A stretch of 64,000 nucleotides of DNA from Scilla litardierei. Its lineage: Eukaryota; Streptophyta; Magnoliopsida; Asparagales; Asparagaceae. Within the stretch, counting starts at the first letter, position 1. Each line of letters starts with the position of its first letter. The notes beneath the pieces were generated by a model. That model ran no database searches. It was given only the letters and a program-made list of their open reading frames with translations, and had not been told where the DNA came from. The stretch spans positions 797,929,258-797,993,257 of the forward strand of contig CM061142.1 in the NCBI GenBank assembly GCA_030789695.1, in the 5' to 3' direction. Below, one piece after another: positions 46,331 to 57,850 of this stretch. The translations under genes were made by a program, and so were the position numbers.

Positions 46331-46486
46331 TCCCTTCGCCACTGAACAAATCTCGGACCGACTAATTATTGTCACTAGCCGACTTCACAAGCTGAACCAA
46401 TTTTACAAAAGGAGCTACTTATCTCTCTGAAATTACATCTCCCGACCTCAACCACTACAGCAGTGGAGCTGGAATGATGGGGCAAT

Positions 46487-47466
46487 TGATACAACCATCT
46501 GACCGGGTTAGGGAACCCAAGTCAACCGCGACCAGTCACTTGGCCCACTACAGCCCGGGGGTCTAGCCCAAGGACCTTATGGGCGGGTCGGACTCTCCAC
46601 CCATGGCAAAGGCTTGGTGGACCACATGCTCTCCAGGGTTGAGGAGATCACTTCCCAAACCGAGCCAATGATAATTGACATTCAACTCTCTATCAGTGCA
46701 GACGAGCACAATTGGAAGGCCATAAAACACATGGGCGTGTCGGGAGAAGGCATTAATGGCATGCTCACCAATTATGACAGCCGCTCAAAGCCACCATTCC
46801 AGTAATCATGGTCTGCCTTCATGCCATTTATCCCTTCATCAAATAGACGTGATTATGGGTGTCAATATTTCCTAATTAGTGCGTCCCCATCAATGACGGT
46901 AATAAGGTCTCATCATTGTCCATTACAACTGGGGACTCACGTATATGAAGGTGAGGGGTCATCATCTCAAGGGGGCTCCGAGATCTACAATAGAGGTAGC
47001 ATAACACAAACTCTCACACCTTCTTCCACCACACATTTCTCCTCCACAGCTCGGCTTGAGGACTCGAGTATTGGTCTCCTCGTGAACCATACGTGATACC
47101 ACCGAGCATCCTTCAGACAAGTGCTGACTTAGGCATTGAAGGGGACTTGGTCGAAACCAAGGTCTGACCCCCTGATGAGTTCTTCGTTATGTAGATCGAA
47201 GAAGCTGTCATCTCGTCGAAGCTTCCCTTTAGCATCCCATCGCTCGGATCCAAATGCCCTCGTGCCAGAGCCCGTCCGTCCGATCGATCTCGAAGGTTGT
47301 CGTCTCGCTGAAGCTACCCTTCGGTGCACTGTTGCTCGAATCCGTGTGTTTCTGTTTGAGTGATCGCTCGGCCGATTGACCCCAAAGGACGTCCCCGTCT
47401 CTCAAGACAGCGACGACTCTCGGACCTCCGAACTACCATCCAGCGGTGAGAAAACACCCCGAAACA
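46487..47466 (+). repeat. Tat-like LTR, copy 1 (980 bp)
   Basis: TGATACAACC...CCCCGAAACA. Further copies at 49198-50193 and 51912-52884. Reverse-oriented relative at 29781-30649. Confidence 0.85.
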
Positions 47467-48150
47467 AGTTGTTCATCATTTTCTTCATTATCAGATGACG
47501 AATTAATCCCAATTTACAGATAAGGCTTTCTTCTTCTTATCGAACTTTCTTTTATTTTTGGAATTGTTGAAAGTTCTATATTTAGGCTTAAAAAGTGGAC
47601 AATCCTTTTTAATATGTCCAGGCCTGTTACAATTGAAACATAAAGAGGTGTCAGTATTCTTAAATTTCAAATTTTTACACTTAACTAGTTGTAGAAACTT
47701 TTTGAAGTTTTTGTTGATAAGTGACATATCATCGTCATCCAAATTTGAATCATATGTATCAGACGATGCATTGAAAGAAAGCACTTTCTTCTTTAAGTCT
47801 AATTGTTCTTTGCGGTCTTCTAGTTGTACTTTATATGCCATTAAGTTATCAACAAGTCTTTCAAATGTGAAAGCTGACAAATCATTGGATTCTTCTATGG
47901 CTGTTGTCTTCTTCCATTCTGTGTATAACGCACGAATGATCTTCTTGACTTGTTCAGGGTGAGTATATACTTTTCCAAGTGCAATTAGAGGGTCGGTGAT
48001 GTCAATGAATCTAGTGATCATCTCTCCAATTGTCTCATTCTCATTCATCTTAAATAACTTAAACTTGAACATCTCTCCAATTGTCTCATTCTCAATAAAT
48101 CTAGTGATCAACTTTACCAAGGATAAGTGACATCTGTCCAATTGTCTCCA
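47467..48150 (-). pseudogene. gag: SIRE gag fragment with zinc knuckle, copy 1
   Basis: Open frame 48183-47503 on the minus strand. Its real SIRE part begins near 48150, since the first ~10 codons come from the joined Gypsy sequence. Shows the UBN2-like capsid (MITRFIDITDPLIALGKVYT, IIRALYTEWKKTTAIEESND) and zinc knuckle CFNCNRPGHIKKDC. The segment FKLFKMNENETIGEMITRFI includes a local duplication of NETIGEM absent from normal gag. The frame continues at 45196 after the inserted Gypsy element. Confidence 0.85.
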
Positions 48151-49197
48151 ATTGACGACGCCCTCACCAATTATGGCAGCCACTCAAAGCCATCACTCTA
48201 GAAATCATGGCCCTCCTTCACGCCATCTATCCCTTCATCAAATGTGCGCAATTTTGGGTGGCAATATTTCCTAATCAGCACGTCCCCATCAATGACGGTT
48301 ATAAGGTCTCATCATTGCCCATTACAACTGGGGGCTTACATATATGAAGGGGAAGTGGCACATCTCAAGGGGCTTTAAGATTTACAACGAAAGTAGCATA
48401 ACAAAAACTCGTGCACCTTCTTCCGCCACACATTTCCCCTCCACAGCTCGGCTTGAGGACTCGTGTATTGGTCTCCCCACAAACCATACGCGATCCTACC
48501 AAGCATCCTTCAGAAAAGTGCTGACTTATGCATCGGAGGGGACTTGGTCAGAAACAAGGTCTAGCCCCCCCTGACGAGTTCTTTGTTTGCAGATCTAAAG
48601 ATACGTCACCTAGCCGAAGCTTCCCTTTTGCGTACCATCGTGCCTACTGGAGGAGTTGCCCCAGCCTTACGGTCGACGGGTGGGTCGGCCTGCTGGAGGA
48701 GTGGTCCCCAACCTTACGGTCGAGGGGTCGGTCGACATGTTAGGGGAGTTGCCCCAGCCTTATGATCGACCCATCGGTCTACCATCAGGCTGGCGGCACC
48801 TCATTTAGCAAGCCGACCCACCCGTTAGTCGTAAGGCTGAGGGAAAATCCCCTAGTAGGTCGACCCGTCTGCTTTGTCGTAAAGCTGAGGGTAACTCCCA
48901 CAGCAGGCTGACACATCGGTCTGCCGTCAAGCTGAGGGTAACTCCCCCAGTAGGCCGACCCACCCGGTTTGTCCTAAGGCTGGAGGCCACTTCCCCAGCT
49001 GGCTGACCCACTCCTTTGTTGGTCGTAAGTCGAGGGGTCGTTCCCCTTGCCACTGAACAAATCTCAGACCGATTAATTATTGTCCCTAGCCGACTTTGCA
49101 AGCTTAACAAATTTTACAAAATGAGCTACTTCTCTCTCTTATACTACATCTCCCGACCTCAACGACTACACCAGTGGAGCTCGAAAGATGGGGCAAT

Positions 49198-50193
49198 TGA
49201 TACAACCCTCTGACCGGGTTAGAAAAACCAAGTCAACCGCGACCAGTCACTCGGCATACTACAGCCCTGGGCTCTAGCCTAAGGACCTCATGGGCATGTC
49301 GACCTCTTCACCCAAGGCAACGGCTTGGTGGACCGCCTGCTCTCCAAACCTTCGCCTTGGGTGAAGGTTTCGAGATCGCTATCCAAACCGAGCCAATGAT
49401 AATTGACATTTAACCCTCCCTCAGTGCAGATGAACACGACGGGAAGGCCATAAAACACATGGGTGTTTCGAGAGGAGGTATTGACGACATGCTCACCAAT
49501 TATGGCAGCCGCTCAAAGCCATCACTCCAGCAATCATGGCCTGCCTTCATGCCATTTATCCCTTCATCAAATGGGCATGATTATGGGGGTCAATATTTCC
49601 TAATCAGTATGTTCCTATCAATGCCGGCAATAAGGTCTCATCATTGCCCATTACAACTGGGGGCTCATGTATATGAAGGGGAGGGGCATCATCTCAAATG
49701 GGCTCCAAGATCTACAACGGAGGTAGCATAACACAAACTCTCACACCTTCTTCCACCACACATTTCTCCTCCACATCTCGGCTTGAGGACTCGAGTATTG
49801 GTCTCCTCGTGAACCATACGCGATCCCACCGAGCATCCTTCAGACAAGTGCTAACTTAGACACCGAAGGGGACTTGGTCAGAACCAAGGTCTGACCCCCT
49901 GACGAGTTCTTCGTTTTGCAGATTGAAGAAGATGGCATCTCGCCGAAGCTTCCCTTCGGCGTCCCTTCGCTCGGATCTAAATGCCCTCATGCCAGAGCCC
50001 GTTCATTCGATCGATCTCAAAGGTTGTCATCCTGCCGAAGCTACCCTTCGGTGCACTGTTGCTCGAATCCGTGTGTTTCTGTTTGAGTGATCGCTCGGCC
50101 GATCGACCCCGAAGGCCGTCCCCGGCTATCAAGACAGCGACGACTCTCGGACCTTCGGACTACCATCCAGCGGTGAGAAAACACCCCGGAACA
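49198..50193 (+). repeat. Tat-like LTR, copy 2
   Basis: Same ends as copy 1 (CCCCGGAACA at the right), followed by AGTTG at 50194-50198. Confidence 0.85.
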
Positions 50194-50865
50194 AGTTGTT
50201 CATCATTTTCTTCTTTATCATATGATGAATTAATCCCAATTTACAGATAAGGCTTTCTTCTTCTTATCGAACTTTCTTTTATTTTTGGAATTGTTGAAAG
50301 TTCAATATTTAGGCTTAAGAAGTGGACAATCCTTTTTAATATGTCCAGGCCTGTTACAATTGAAACATAAAGAGGTGTCAGTATTCTTAGATTTCAAATT
50401 TTTACACTTAACTAGTTGCAGAAAGTTGACAAGTGACATATCATCGCCATCCAAATCTGAATCATATGTATCAGACGATGCGTTGAAAGAAATCTCTTTC
50501 TTCTTTGAGTCTAATTGTTCTTTGTGGTCTTCTAGTTGTACTTTATATGCCATTAAGTTACCAATAAGACTTTCAACTGTGAGATTTGACAAATCATTGG
50601 CTTGTTCTGTGGCTGTTGTCTTCTTCTTCCATTCTGTGGTTAATGCACGAATGATCTCCTTGACTTGTTCAGGATGAGTATATACTTTACCAATAGCAAT
50701 TAAAGTGTTGGTGATGCCAATGAATCTAGTGATCATCTCTCCAATTGTCACATTATCATTCATCTTAAATAACTTAAACTTGATCATCTCTCCAATTGTC
50801 TCATTCTCAATGAATCTAGTGATCATCTTTACCAAGGATAAGTGACATCTCTCTAATTGTCTCCA
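50194..50865 (-). pseudogene. gag: SIRE gag fragment, copy 2
   Basis: Open frame 50835-50302 on the minus strand, same domain order as copy 1: capsid part, then CFNCNRPGHIKKDC. It lacks about eight codons (the NKNFKK region before FLQLVKCK) present in copy 1. Downstream continuation is the LTR, not the linker. Confidence 0.83.
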
Positions 50866-51911
50866 AGTGACGGTGCCCTCACCAATTATGGCAGCCGCTC
50901 AAAGCCATCACTCCAGAAATCATGACCCGCCTTTATGACATCTATCCCTTCATCAAACGGGCACGATTATGGAGGTCAGTGTTTTCTAATCAGTACATCC
51001 ACATCAAAAACAGCTATAAGATCTCATCATTGCCCATTACAACTGGGGGCTCACGTATATGAATGGGAGGAGGCATCATCTCAAGGGGGCTCTGAGATCT
51101 ACAACGGAGGTAGCTTAACACAAACTCTCGCACCTTCTTCCACCACACATTTCTCCTCCACAGCACGGCTTGAGGACTCGCATATTGGTCTCCCTGCAAA
51201 CCACACGCGATCCTACCATGCATCCTTTAGACAAGTGCTGACTAAGGCATCGGAGGGGACTTGGTCGGAACCAAGGTCCAGCCCACTAACGAGTTCTTTG
51301 TTTGCAGATCTAAAGAGACGTCACCTAGCCGAAGCTTTCCTTTGGCGTACCATCGTGCCTACTGGGGGAGTTTCCACAGCCTTACGGTCGACGGGTGGGT
51401 TGGCCTACTAGGGGAGTGGTCCCCAGCCTTACGGTTGACGGGTTGGTTGGCCTGCTGGGGGAGGTCCCCAGCCTTACGATCGACCCATCGGTCTACCATT
51501 AGGCTGGGGGCAACTCCTCTAGCAAGCCAACCCACCCGTAGGTCGTAAGGCTAGGGAAAACTCCCCTAGTAGGCCGACCCGTCTGGTTTGTCATAAGGCT
51601 GGGGGAAACTCCCTTAGTAGGCCGACACATCGATCTGCCGTCAGGCTGAGGGTACCTTCCCTAGCAGGCTGACCCACCCGGTTTGTCGTAAGGCTGGGGG
51701 CCACTCCCCAGCTGGCTGACCCACTTCTTCGTTGGCTGTAAGTCGAGGGGTCGCTCCTCTCGCCACTGAACGAATCTCGGACTGACTAATTATTGTCCCT
51801 AGCAGACTTCGCAAGCTTAACAAATTTTACAAAAGGAGCTACTTCTCTCTCTTATACTACATCTCCCGACCTCAACCACTACAGTAGTGGGGCTCGAAAG
51901 ATGGGGGCAAT

Positions 51912-52884
51912 TGATACAACCCTCTGACCAGGTTAGGAAAACGAAATCAACTGTGACCAGTCACTCGGCCCACTACAGCCCTAGGTTCTAGCCCAAGGAC
52001 CTCATGGGGGTGTCGACCTCTCCACCCAAGGCGAATGCTTGGTGGACCGCCCGCTGTTGAGGAGATCGCTCCCCAAACTGAGCCAATGATAATTAACATT
52101 CAACTCTCCATTAGTATAGACGAGCACAACATGAAGGCCATAAAACACATGGGCGTGTCGGGAGGAGGCATTGATGGCATGCTCACCAATTATGGCAGCC
52201 GCTCAAAGCCATCACTCCAGCAATCATGGCATGCATTCATGCCATTTATCCCTTCATCAAATAGATGTGATTATGGAGGTCAATATTTCCTAATCAGCGT
52301 GTATCCATCAATAACGGCAATAAGGTCTCATCATTGTCCATTACAACTTGGGGCTCACGTATATGAAAGAGAGGGGGCATCATCTCAAGGGGGCTCCAAG
52401 ATCTTCAACGGAGGTAGCATAACACAAACTCTCACACCTTCTTCCACCACACATTTCTCCTCCACAGCTCAGCTAGAGGACTCTAGGATTGGTCTCCTTG
52501 TGAACCATACGTGATCCCACCGAGCATCCTTCAGACACGTGCTGACTTAGGCATCAGAGGGGACTTGGTTGGAACCAAGGTTCGACCCCCTGAAGATTTC
52601 TTCGTTTTGCAGATCGAAGAAGATGTCGTCTCACCGAAGCTTCCCTTCAGCGTCCCATCGCTTGGATCCGAATGTCCTCATGCCAGATCCCGTTCGTCCG
52701 ATCGATCTCGAAGGTTGTCATCCCATTGAAGCTACCCTTCAATGCACTATTGCTTGAATCCGTGCATTTCTGTTTGAGTGATCACTCGGACGATCGACCT
52801 CGAAGGCCGTCCCCGCCTCTCAAGACAGCGATGACTCTCAGACCTCCGGACTACCATCCAGCGGTGAGAAAACACCCCGAAACA
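51912..52884 (+). repeat. Tat-like LTR, copy 3
   Basis: TGATACAACC...CCCCGAAACA followed by AGTTG at 52885-52889. Confidence 0.85.
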
Positions 52885-53160
52885 AGTTGTTCATCATTTT
52901 CTTCTTTATCAGATGATGAATTAATCCCAATTTTCAAATATGGCTTTCTTATTCTTGTTAAACTTTCTTTTATTTTTGGAATTGTTGAAAGTTCTATATT
53001 TAGGCTTCCTTTTTAATATGTCTAGGCTTGTTACAATTGAAACATAAAGAGGTGTCAGTATTCTTAGATTTCAAATTTTTACACTTAACTAGTTGTAGAA
53101 ACTTTTTGAAGTTTCGGTTGATAAGTGACATATCATCGTCATCCAAATCTGAATCATATT
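52885..53160 (-). pseudogene. gag: SIRE gag fragment, copy 3, truncated
   Basis: Only the linker side and the zinc-knuckle region remain (C-rich part at 53020-53060 on the minus strand), with a ~15-base deletion near 53007. Sequence identity to copies 1 and 2 stops sharply at 53160, where TGTCACGCCC begins. Confidence 0.75.
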
Positions 53161-53794
53161 TGTCACGCCCAGCTTCCCATTATACTTGGGAGCGAGGACG
53201 TGAGCGGGCCCGCTTGGGCTGGAGCGGTGAAACCCCAACCCAATAAGCGTCTGTGTATGACTACTTGTCAGGTTCTTGCTTGCGAACAATCGGAACAACA
53301 AAATGATGCCATTATTACACTCAACATCCAGATTTACATGTACACAAAAATTAAAAGGCCTAGCATGGCCATTACAACAGTTATAAAGAATTACAACAAC
53401 AATTATTAAAAGCTTTAGCAAGCTGCGCAGTGTCCGTCGTCTTCAGTAGTGGATCTCGTGCTCTTGGCTCTCTTGGTCTTCCTGCTCAATCTCCAAAAGA
53501 ACTCTTCGGTGAACTCTGCTCAAAACCTAACGTATATTTCACAAACAAGGAAATATACGTCAGCGAGGGTCGCTCGGCAAGATTTTAAAAACGTTAGTAG
53601 TAAAAATGACCCCCGGCAAGATTTAAAAACGTTACAAAGCTCTAGGAGAAGAGGGCACAACAAGAGGAAACATAGTAATATATTGACACATGTGAGCATA
53701 AACAATGTGTAATGTGTAAAGTAGTGAGCAAGCGAAGTGTAGTGTGCAAGTAGCAAACACAGCAAGGTGTAGTGTGTAAAGTAACTAGCACGGC

Positions 53795-53975
53795 ATGTGT
53801 AGTGTGCACACCAAAAGTAGTGACAAGTGTAGTGTGTACAGCAAAAGTAGTGACAAGTGTAGTGTGCACAGCAAAAGTAGTGACAAGTGTAGTGTGTACA
53901 GCAAAAGTAGTGACAAGTGTAGTGTGCACAGCAATAGTAGTGACAAGTGTAGTGTGCACAGCAATAGTCAATCGC
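53795..53975 (+). repeat. 30-bp minisatellite, six copies
   Basis: TAGTGACAAGTGTAGTGTGC plus ACAGCAAAAG, repeated six times with few changes. The unit is a multiple of three, so it stays open in several frames. It is a pure tandem repeat without unique spacers. Confidence 0.9.
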
Positions 53976-54244
53976 GACAATAATTTTAGCAGTTTACACT
54001 GTAGCATCAGCAGAGGTATAGAGAATGGTGCATCAATCAACCAATCAATCAATCTCATATCTAGTGACAAGCCCAGTGTCTGAGGGGGAGGTGACCAGCA
54101 TCACACCCAAGTCAACGGGAGCTACCTGTGACTCTATACTCACCGACCCGGCCAGGTGTCGGTCAAGTTCACCACTAGAGTGTAATCCAGCTTTCCAGCC
54201 TCTACTACACTAGACTACCCCACCCAAAGTGTCCATAAGCCAAT

Positions 54245-54410
54245 CCGTAGTTCAATGTTTGCCGAGTGGCAAAACATTCCGTAAATGCCCCGTGGGCCCA
54301 ATATCCATATTGCCCGAAGGCCCATTAGTCCGTAGTTGCCTGAAGGCCCAAAAATCCGTAATTTGTCCAAAGGCACAATAGTCCGTAAATTTGCCCCAAG
54401 GGCCCAGTAT
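54245..54410 (+). repeat. short degenerate tandem repeat (AAGGCCCA...TCCGTA)
   Basis: Five imperfect copies of a ~30-base unit with AAGGCCCA and AGTCCGTA words. Confidence 0.65.
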
Positions 54411-55119
54411 CACATCCCAACACTGGTGTGCATTTAGCAGTTAAAAAGGCATACAATTATTGCGTGCGTTTCAAATACTTTATTTCAAAAGCAATAAAAG
54501 TGAAAGCAACCAACGATGTCATTTTGTTCATTAAGCCTGAGCAACGTACTTGAAAATTGTTATTTGCAATTGTTTGGTATTTTCGGTCACGAGACCGGAG
54601 CAATGTAAAAAGCGATAAATGGTTGAGCCTTTGAAACCTGATAGAAAATTTATGTACTTGAAAAGAGTAGATACTTGCGGTATTAAATACTTGCACCTTA
54701 AAAATTTGTAGAAAAATAGTATACTTGCCTGTAGTGATGCGAGTTTTGGGTGCTCACGCGATCGTAAGATAGGCACAGTTTTATCTGCGAAAACGGGTTT
54801 TGATATTAAGCTAAGTTTAAAGTAAAATATTCTAGAACTAACTTGTATAATTATTGTTTAGATACCATCATAACTATAATAATCTAATTTAGATGACCCA
54901 TATAATATGACCATATTATAGAGGTCATAATATGATGTTCATAAGATCAACCTATGGTATGTATACAAGTCTGCACATCAATTAAGATTGCTCACTGTTC
55001 ATTCGGGTGTAAGCTGACACAACCAAACTCTTACCTACATACCTATTTATAAAACTTTATACATACAGCAATGTTATCCTATGCTGATAATAATAAGTAT
55101 GATCTCATTACCTACGAAC

Positions 55120-55965
55120 TTACCACCGAGTTGCGTTGCTGCCGTATTTGGATTGGAGGTGTCGGAAGCTCGAGGGGAGGTCGGAGGCGAACGAAGGGGG
55201 AGGAGGAGAGGGTCTCCGGCGGTGGAGAGGTGAGTGTCGAAGCTCCGGTGAGGGGAGGATCTGAATGGCGAGAGGTGGCGCTCGGCGAGGTGAAGCAATC
55301 GGGGAGGGGCGCTGGGCGGCTTCGAACGGGGCGGTGTCGTGCGGTCTGCGGAGCAACCAGAGCGGAGCTCGGATTCTGGGGAGGTGCGGCGATGCGGAGG
55401 AGCGGACGGCGGTTGTCGAGACAAGGCGGAGCAACGCCGGAGGGCGACGCCGTTCCGTGGCGCGAGGGGAGACGTCGGGCGGCTGATTTGGCGAAGGGGG
55501 TTCTCGGCGCCGGAGGGAGGCGTTCGGGCGATGGCGACGGCGGGTCTGAGGTGGACGGCGATGTTAGGATGTGGGGCGGCGATCGGGGTCGGGTGGCTTC
55601 GATCCGAGGCGGAGGGGAGCGAGATCAGCTTCCTCTGCTCCGAACAGGGGGAAGGGGGCAAAACAGGGGAGGCTGATCGGGAAAGGAGGGAGGCTGCTCC
55701 GAGGAGATCTGGGCGGCCTGGCGGTGGTGGGTTGAAGACGCTGGCGATGGGGGATGAAGGGCGAGGCGAGATGGTCGGATGCACGGCAGAGACGAGCGGA
55801 GCTCACGGCGGGTCCTCTGCGTTGAGGGCGGTGGTCGGAGCTTGGGGCAGAGTGGGGGTCGCTCACGGGGTTGCTGGCCGTCGGAGTTGGGAGGAGGCGG
55901 TCTCGGTCCGCGGGCGAGGTCACCGGAGTGGAGCTCGGGGGTTGGAGAAAGGCGGGGTGGTTGTT
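55120..55965. other. GC-rich tract with open frames on both strands, probably non-coding
   Basis: G-rich on the + strand (GGCGG, GGAGG words). Overlapping frames of 100-236 codons are open on both strands (for example - 55784-55074 and + 55339-55998), with Ser/Pro/Arg or Gly/Arg/Glu compositions expected from base bias. I recognise no domain. GC-rich leaders of this kind are common just inside chromovirus LTRs. Confidence 0.5.
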
Positions 55966-57835
55966 GTAATGCCCTACAAGCTACTGCACAAGTACTAGAG
56001 GGGGGTGAATAGTACTTTAAAATAATAAGGAGTATGATTCCAAATTAAAATGCAAACAACTACCAAATCAATTTGCGGAAGCCAAAATTGAATGACAACA
56101 CAAAATTAACAATGCTAACAAGAGATGTTACTGGGTTCGGATCCACCCAAGTCTCCCCGACTTGTTCCCGGTGATCCTACGTCCCAATCACCCGGATCCC
56201 CTCCGGATACTTGAGTTAGAAACCCTAACTCAAGATTTCCACTATGAAATACTTGTGAAAAACCTCCACAAGTCAAATCATACAAAATGTAATTTGTGAC
56301 TCCCACAACCCGGGATCACAACCACACTCTCACAACCGAGAGTGAAACTTACAAATCAAATATGAATTGAAATAAAGAAACTTCTTACCGAACAAAATAC
56401 ATATGCCTTGAGTATTGCTTACGAATTAGGGCAAGGATGATTTTGAGGAAGAAGTGGCACCAAACCCTAGCTCCAAGATGTAGAACAGCGATTGAGAGCT
56501 TTGGGGATGTTGGTGACCTAGAATCAAGCACTTGGCTTGGAAGGCTTCACACTCAATGAATCTCTCTTTGGAAGTAAGAGTTAGGAGAGATTATTGAATG
56601 GAGGGAATGAGCTTTGAATGAGCTTGGATTGATTTCTCTTGAACTCTAAACTTGCATTAATATCAGCCTTGGCAGCAATGAATGCAGCCCATCAAGTATT
56701 TATAGGAATGAAGAGAGAGAGAGAGAAAAACGTTTCAATTAGGGCTCCAACGGCTCTTTTCTGAACCCAACTAGTCGGTCAAAGAACAATCACCGACCGA
56801 CTAGTTTATCAACTAGTCGGTCGGTCACTGAACGTAAACCGACTAATGAGTAAACAGAGAAAAGATCAAAGTACAGACTAAGGAACTAGTCGGTCTAAGA
56901 AGAGTAGCTGACCGACTAGTTTCACAACTAGTCGGTCGGTTACACAACGTGGACCGACTAACAGATAAAACTGAAGTCTGAGAAGAATTAGACTTAGTCG
57001 GTCCAAGAACAAATGTTGACCGACTAATTCACTAACTAGTCGGTCACCAAATGAACATAGACCGACTAACAATATACAGTAAGTATGGTGAAAAATATGG
57101 CATGTACAGTAAACTAAACTAGTCGGTCCAAGAAGGAAAGTTGACCGACTAGTTCATCAACTAGTCGGTCGATCAATGAGCACAGACCGACTAATGATAA
57201 ACAGTAGCTCAAGTGAAAATGTGCATGTTCAGGGAAAGCTCAACTAGTCGGTCACAGAAGCATCACTGACCGACTAGTTCACAGACTAGTCGGTCGGAGA
57301 GTCAACTTAGACCGACTAACTGTAAACAGTAAAGAGCTAAGAATTAACTGACAGAAACTAGTCGGTCCAAGAAGCTTGGCTGACCGACTAGATCACCATC
57401 TAGTCGGTCAGTTCTTCTTCTTGAACCAACTAACATGCACAAGAAGTCCCGAATCGAAGCGCGAAGCTTCGGGAAGAATTGTATTGACTTCTACTAAGAT
57501 CCTAGAGCTAAGATATGAGCGTTATGAAGATTTAAAACGTAAGACCTACTCAAGGCTTAACATTCTACGAAAGAAGCTTAAAGACTATAAATTAAACTTG
57601 ACGATACCGTCTTCAATAGCTTCAATCGAATCTTCATGACTTCTAAATAGGTCCATAAGCTTCAACGAAGCTTTAGGCATACGATCACGTGCTTTGAGAA
57701 GTCTTGAGACGTCGTTATTGATATTCATGTGAATTTGGCGACGATCTCCATACTGCACTCACAAAGTGTTAGTTCATATTATATTTATGTTTGTTCATCA
57801 TCCAAAACCAAATCCGGGGAGTCCAATATCCAACA
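55966..57835 (-). repeat. 3' LTR of the minus SIRE element
   Basis: On the minus strand it begins TGTTGGATATTGGACTCC right after the purine tract. It carries TATAAATA (56697-56704 on the + strand as TATTTATA) and ends near 55966 in ...GGGCATTACA. The end is inferred from the ACTAGAGGGGGGTGAATAG stretch (55995) familiar from such LTR ends. The partner LTR is outside the window, so the left boundary is approximate. Confidence 0.7.
56768..57432. repeat. array of six paired CTAGTCGGTC hairpins in the SIRE LTR
   Basis: Twelve AGTCGGTC words occur (first ones near 56771, 56816, 56884, 56929), each facing a GACCGACTA word 10-15 bases on. They form six doublets of two potential stem-loops with doublet spacing 110-125 bases. 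The arms are conserved while the loops and spacers vary. Confidence 0.85.
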
Positions 57836-57850
57836 TTCTCCCCCTTTTTG
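57836..57850 (-). promoter_or_regulatory. polypurine tract of the minus SIRE element
   Basis: On the minus strand it reads AAAAAGGGGGAGAA directly before the LTR start TGTTGG. Several similar CCCCC-containing words occur on the + strand at 57910-58160. Confidence 0.8.

Larger units (their letters stand above)
45197..47466 (+). mobile_element. internally deleted Tat-like Gypsy element (2270 bp)
   Basis: Starts TGAAACAACC, ends CCCCGAAACA, with 5-bp duplications AGTTG. Its right end is a full LTR (46487-47466). Its left ~740 bp is the same LTR lacking the last ~240 bp. Between them are a tandem repeat and a purine tract (GATGGGGCAAT) before the second LTR. Primer site, gag and pol are absent, so one deletion removed everything from inside the 5' LTR to near the 3' end. 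Confidence 0.8.
45462..53160. repeat. tandem triplication of a ~2.7 kb Gypsy/SIRE composite
   Basis: Unit 1 is 45462-48150, unit 2 is 48151-50865, unit 3 is 50866-53160 (cut short). Each consists of the 5' LTR remnant, tandem repeat, full LTR, AGTTG scar and SIRE gag fragment. Landmarks recur at constant spacing: LTR start 46487, 49198, 51912 (2711 and 2714 bp). The gag/Gypsy junction at 48151 and 50866 joins sequences sharing a few bases (ATTGACG). Confidence 0.88.
53161..55965. repeat. LTR/leader-like region of another LTR retrotransposon
   Basis: TGTCACGCCC at 53161 is a common start of plant chromovirus (Tekay/Del-like) LTRs, and the CCCGAAGGCCCATTAGTCCG repeats at 54245-54410 also fit such LTRs. 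No coding domain is present. The second end was not found and no target duplication is visible, so the element type is a suggestion. Confidence 0.4.

Noticed and set aside
53795..53975. CRISPR-like regular repeats
   Set aside because: Units are directly adjacent 30-bp tandem copies without unique spacers, and the DNA is plant nuclear.
55071..56012. Overlapping 100-236 codon frames on both strands
   Set aside because: GC bias explains the openness; compositions are repetitive and no domain or conserved start is visible.
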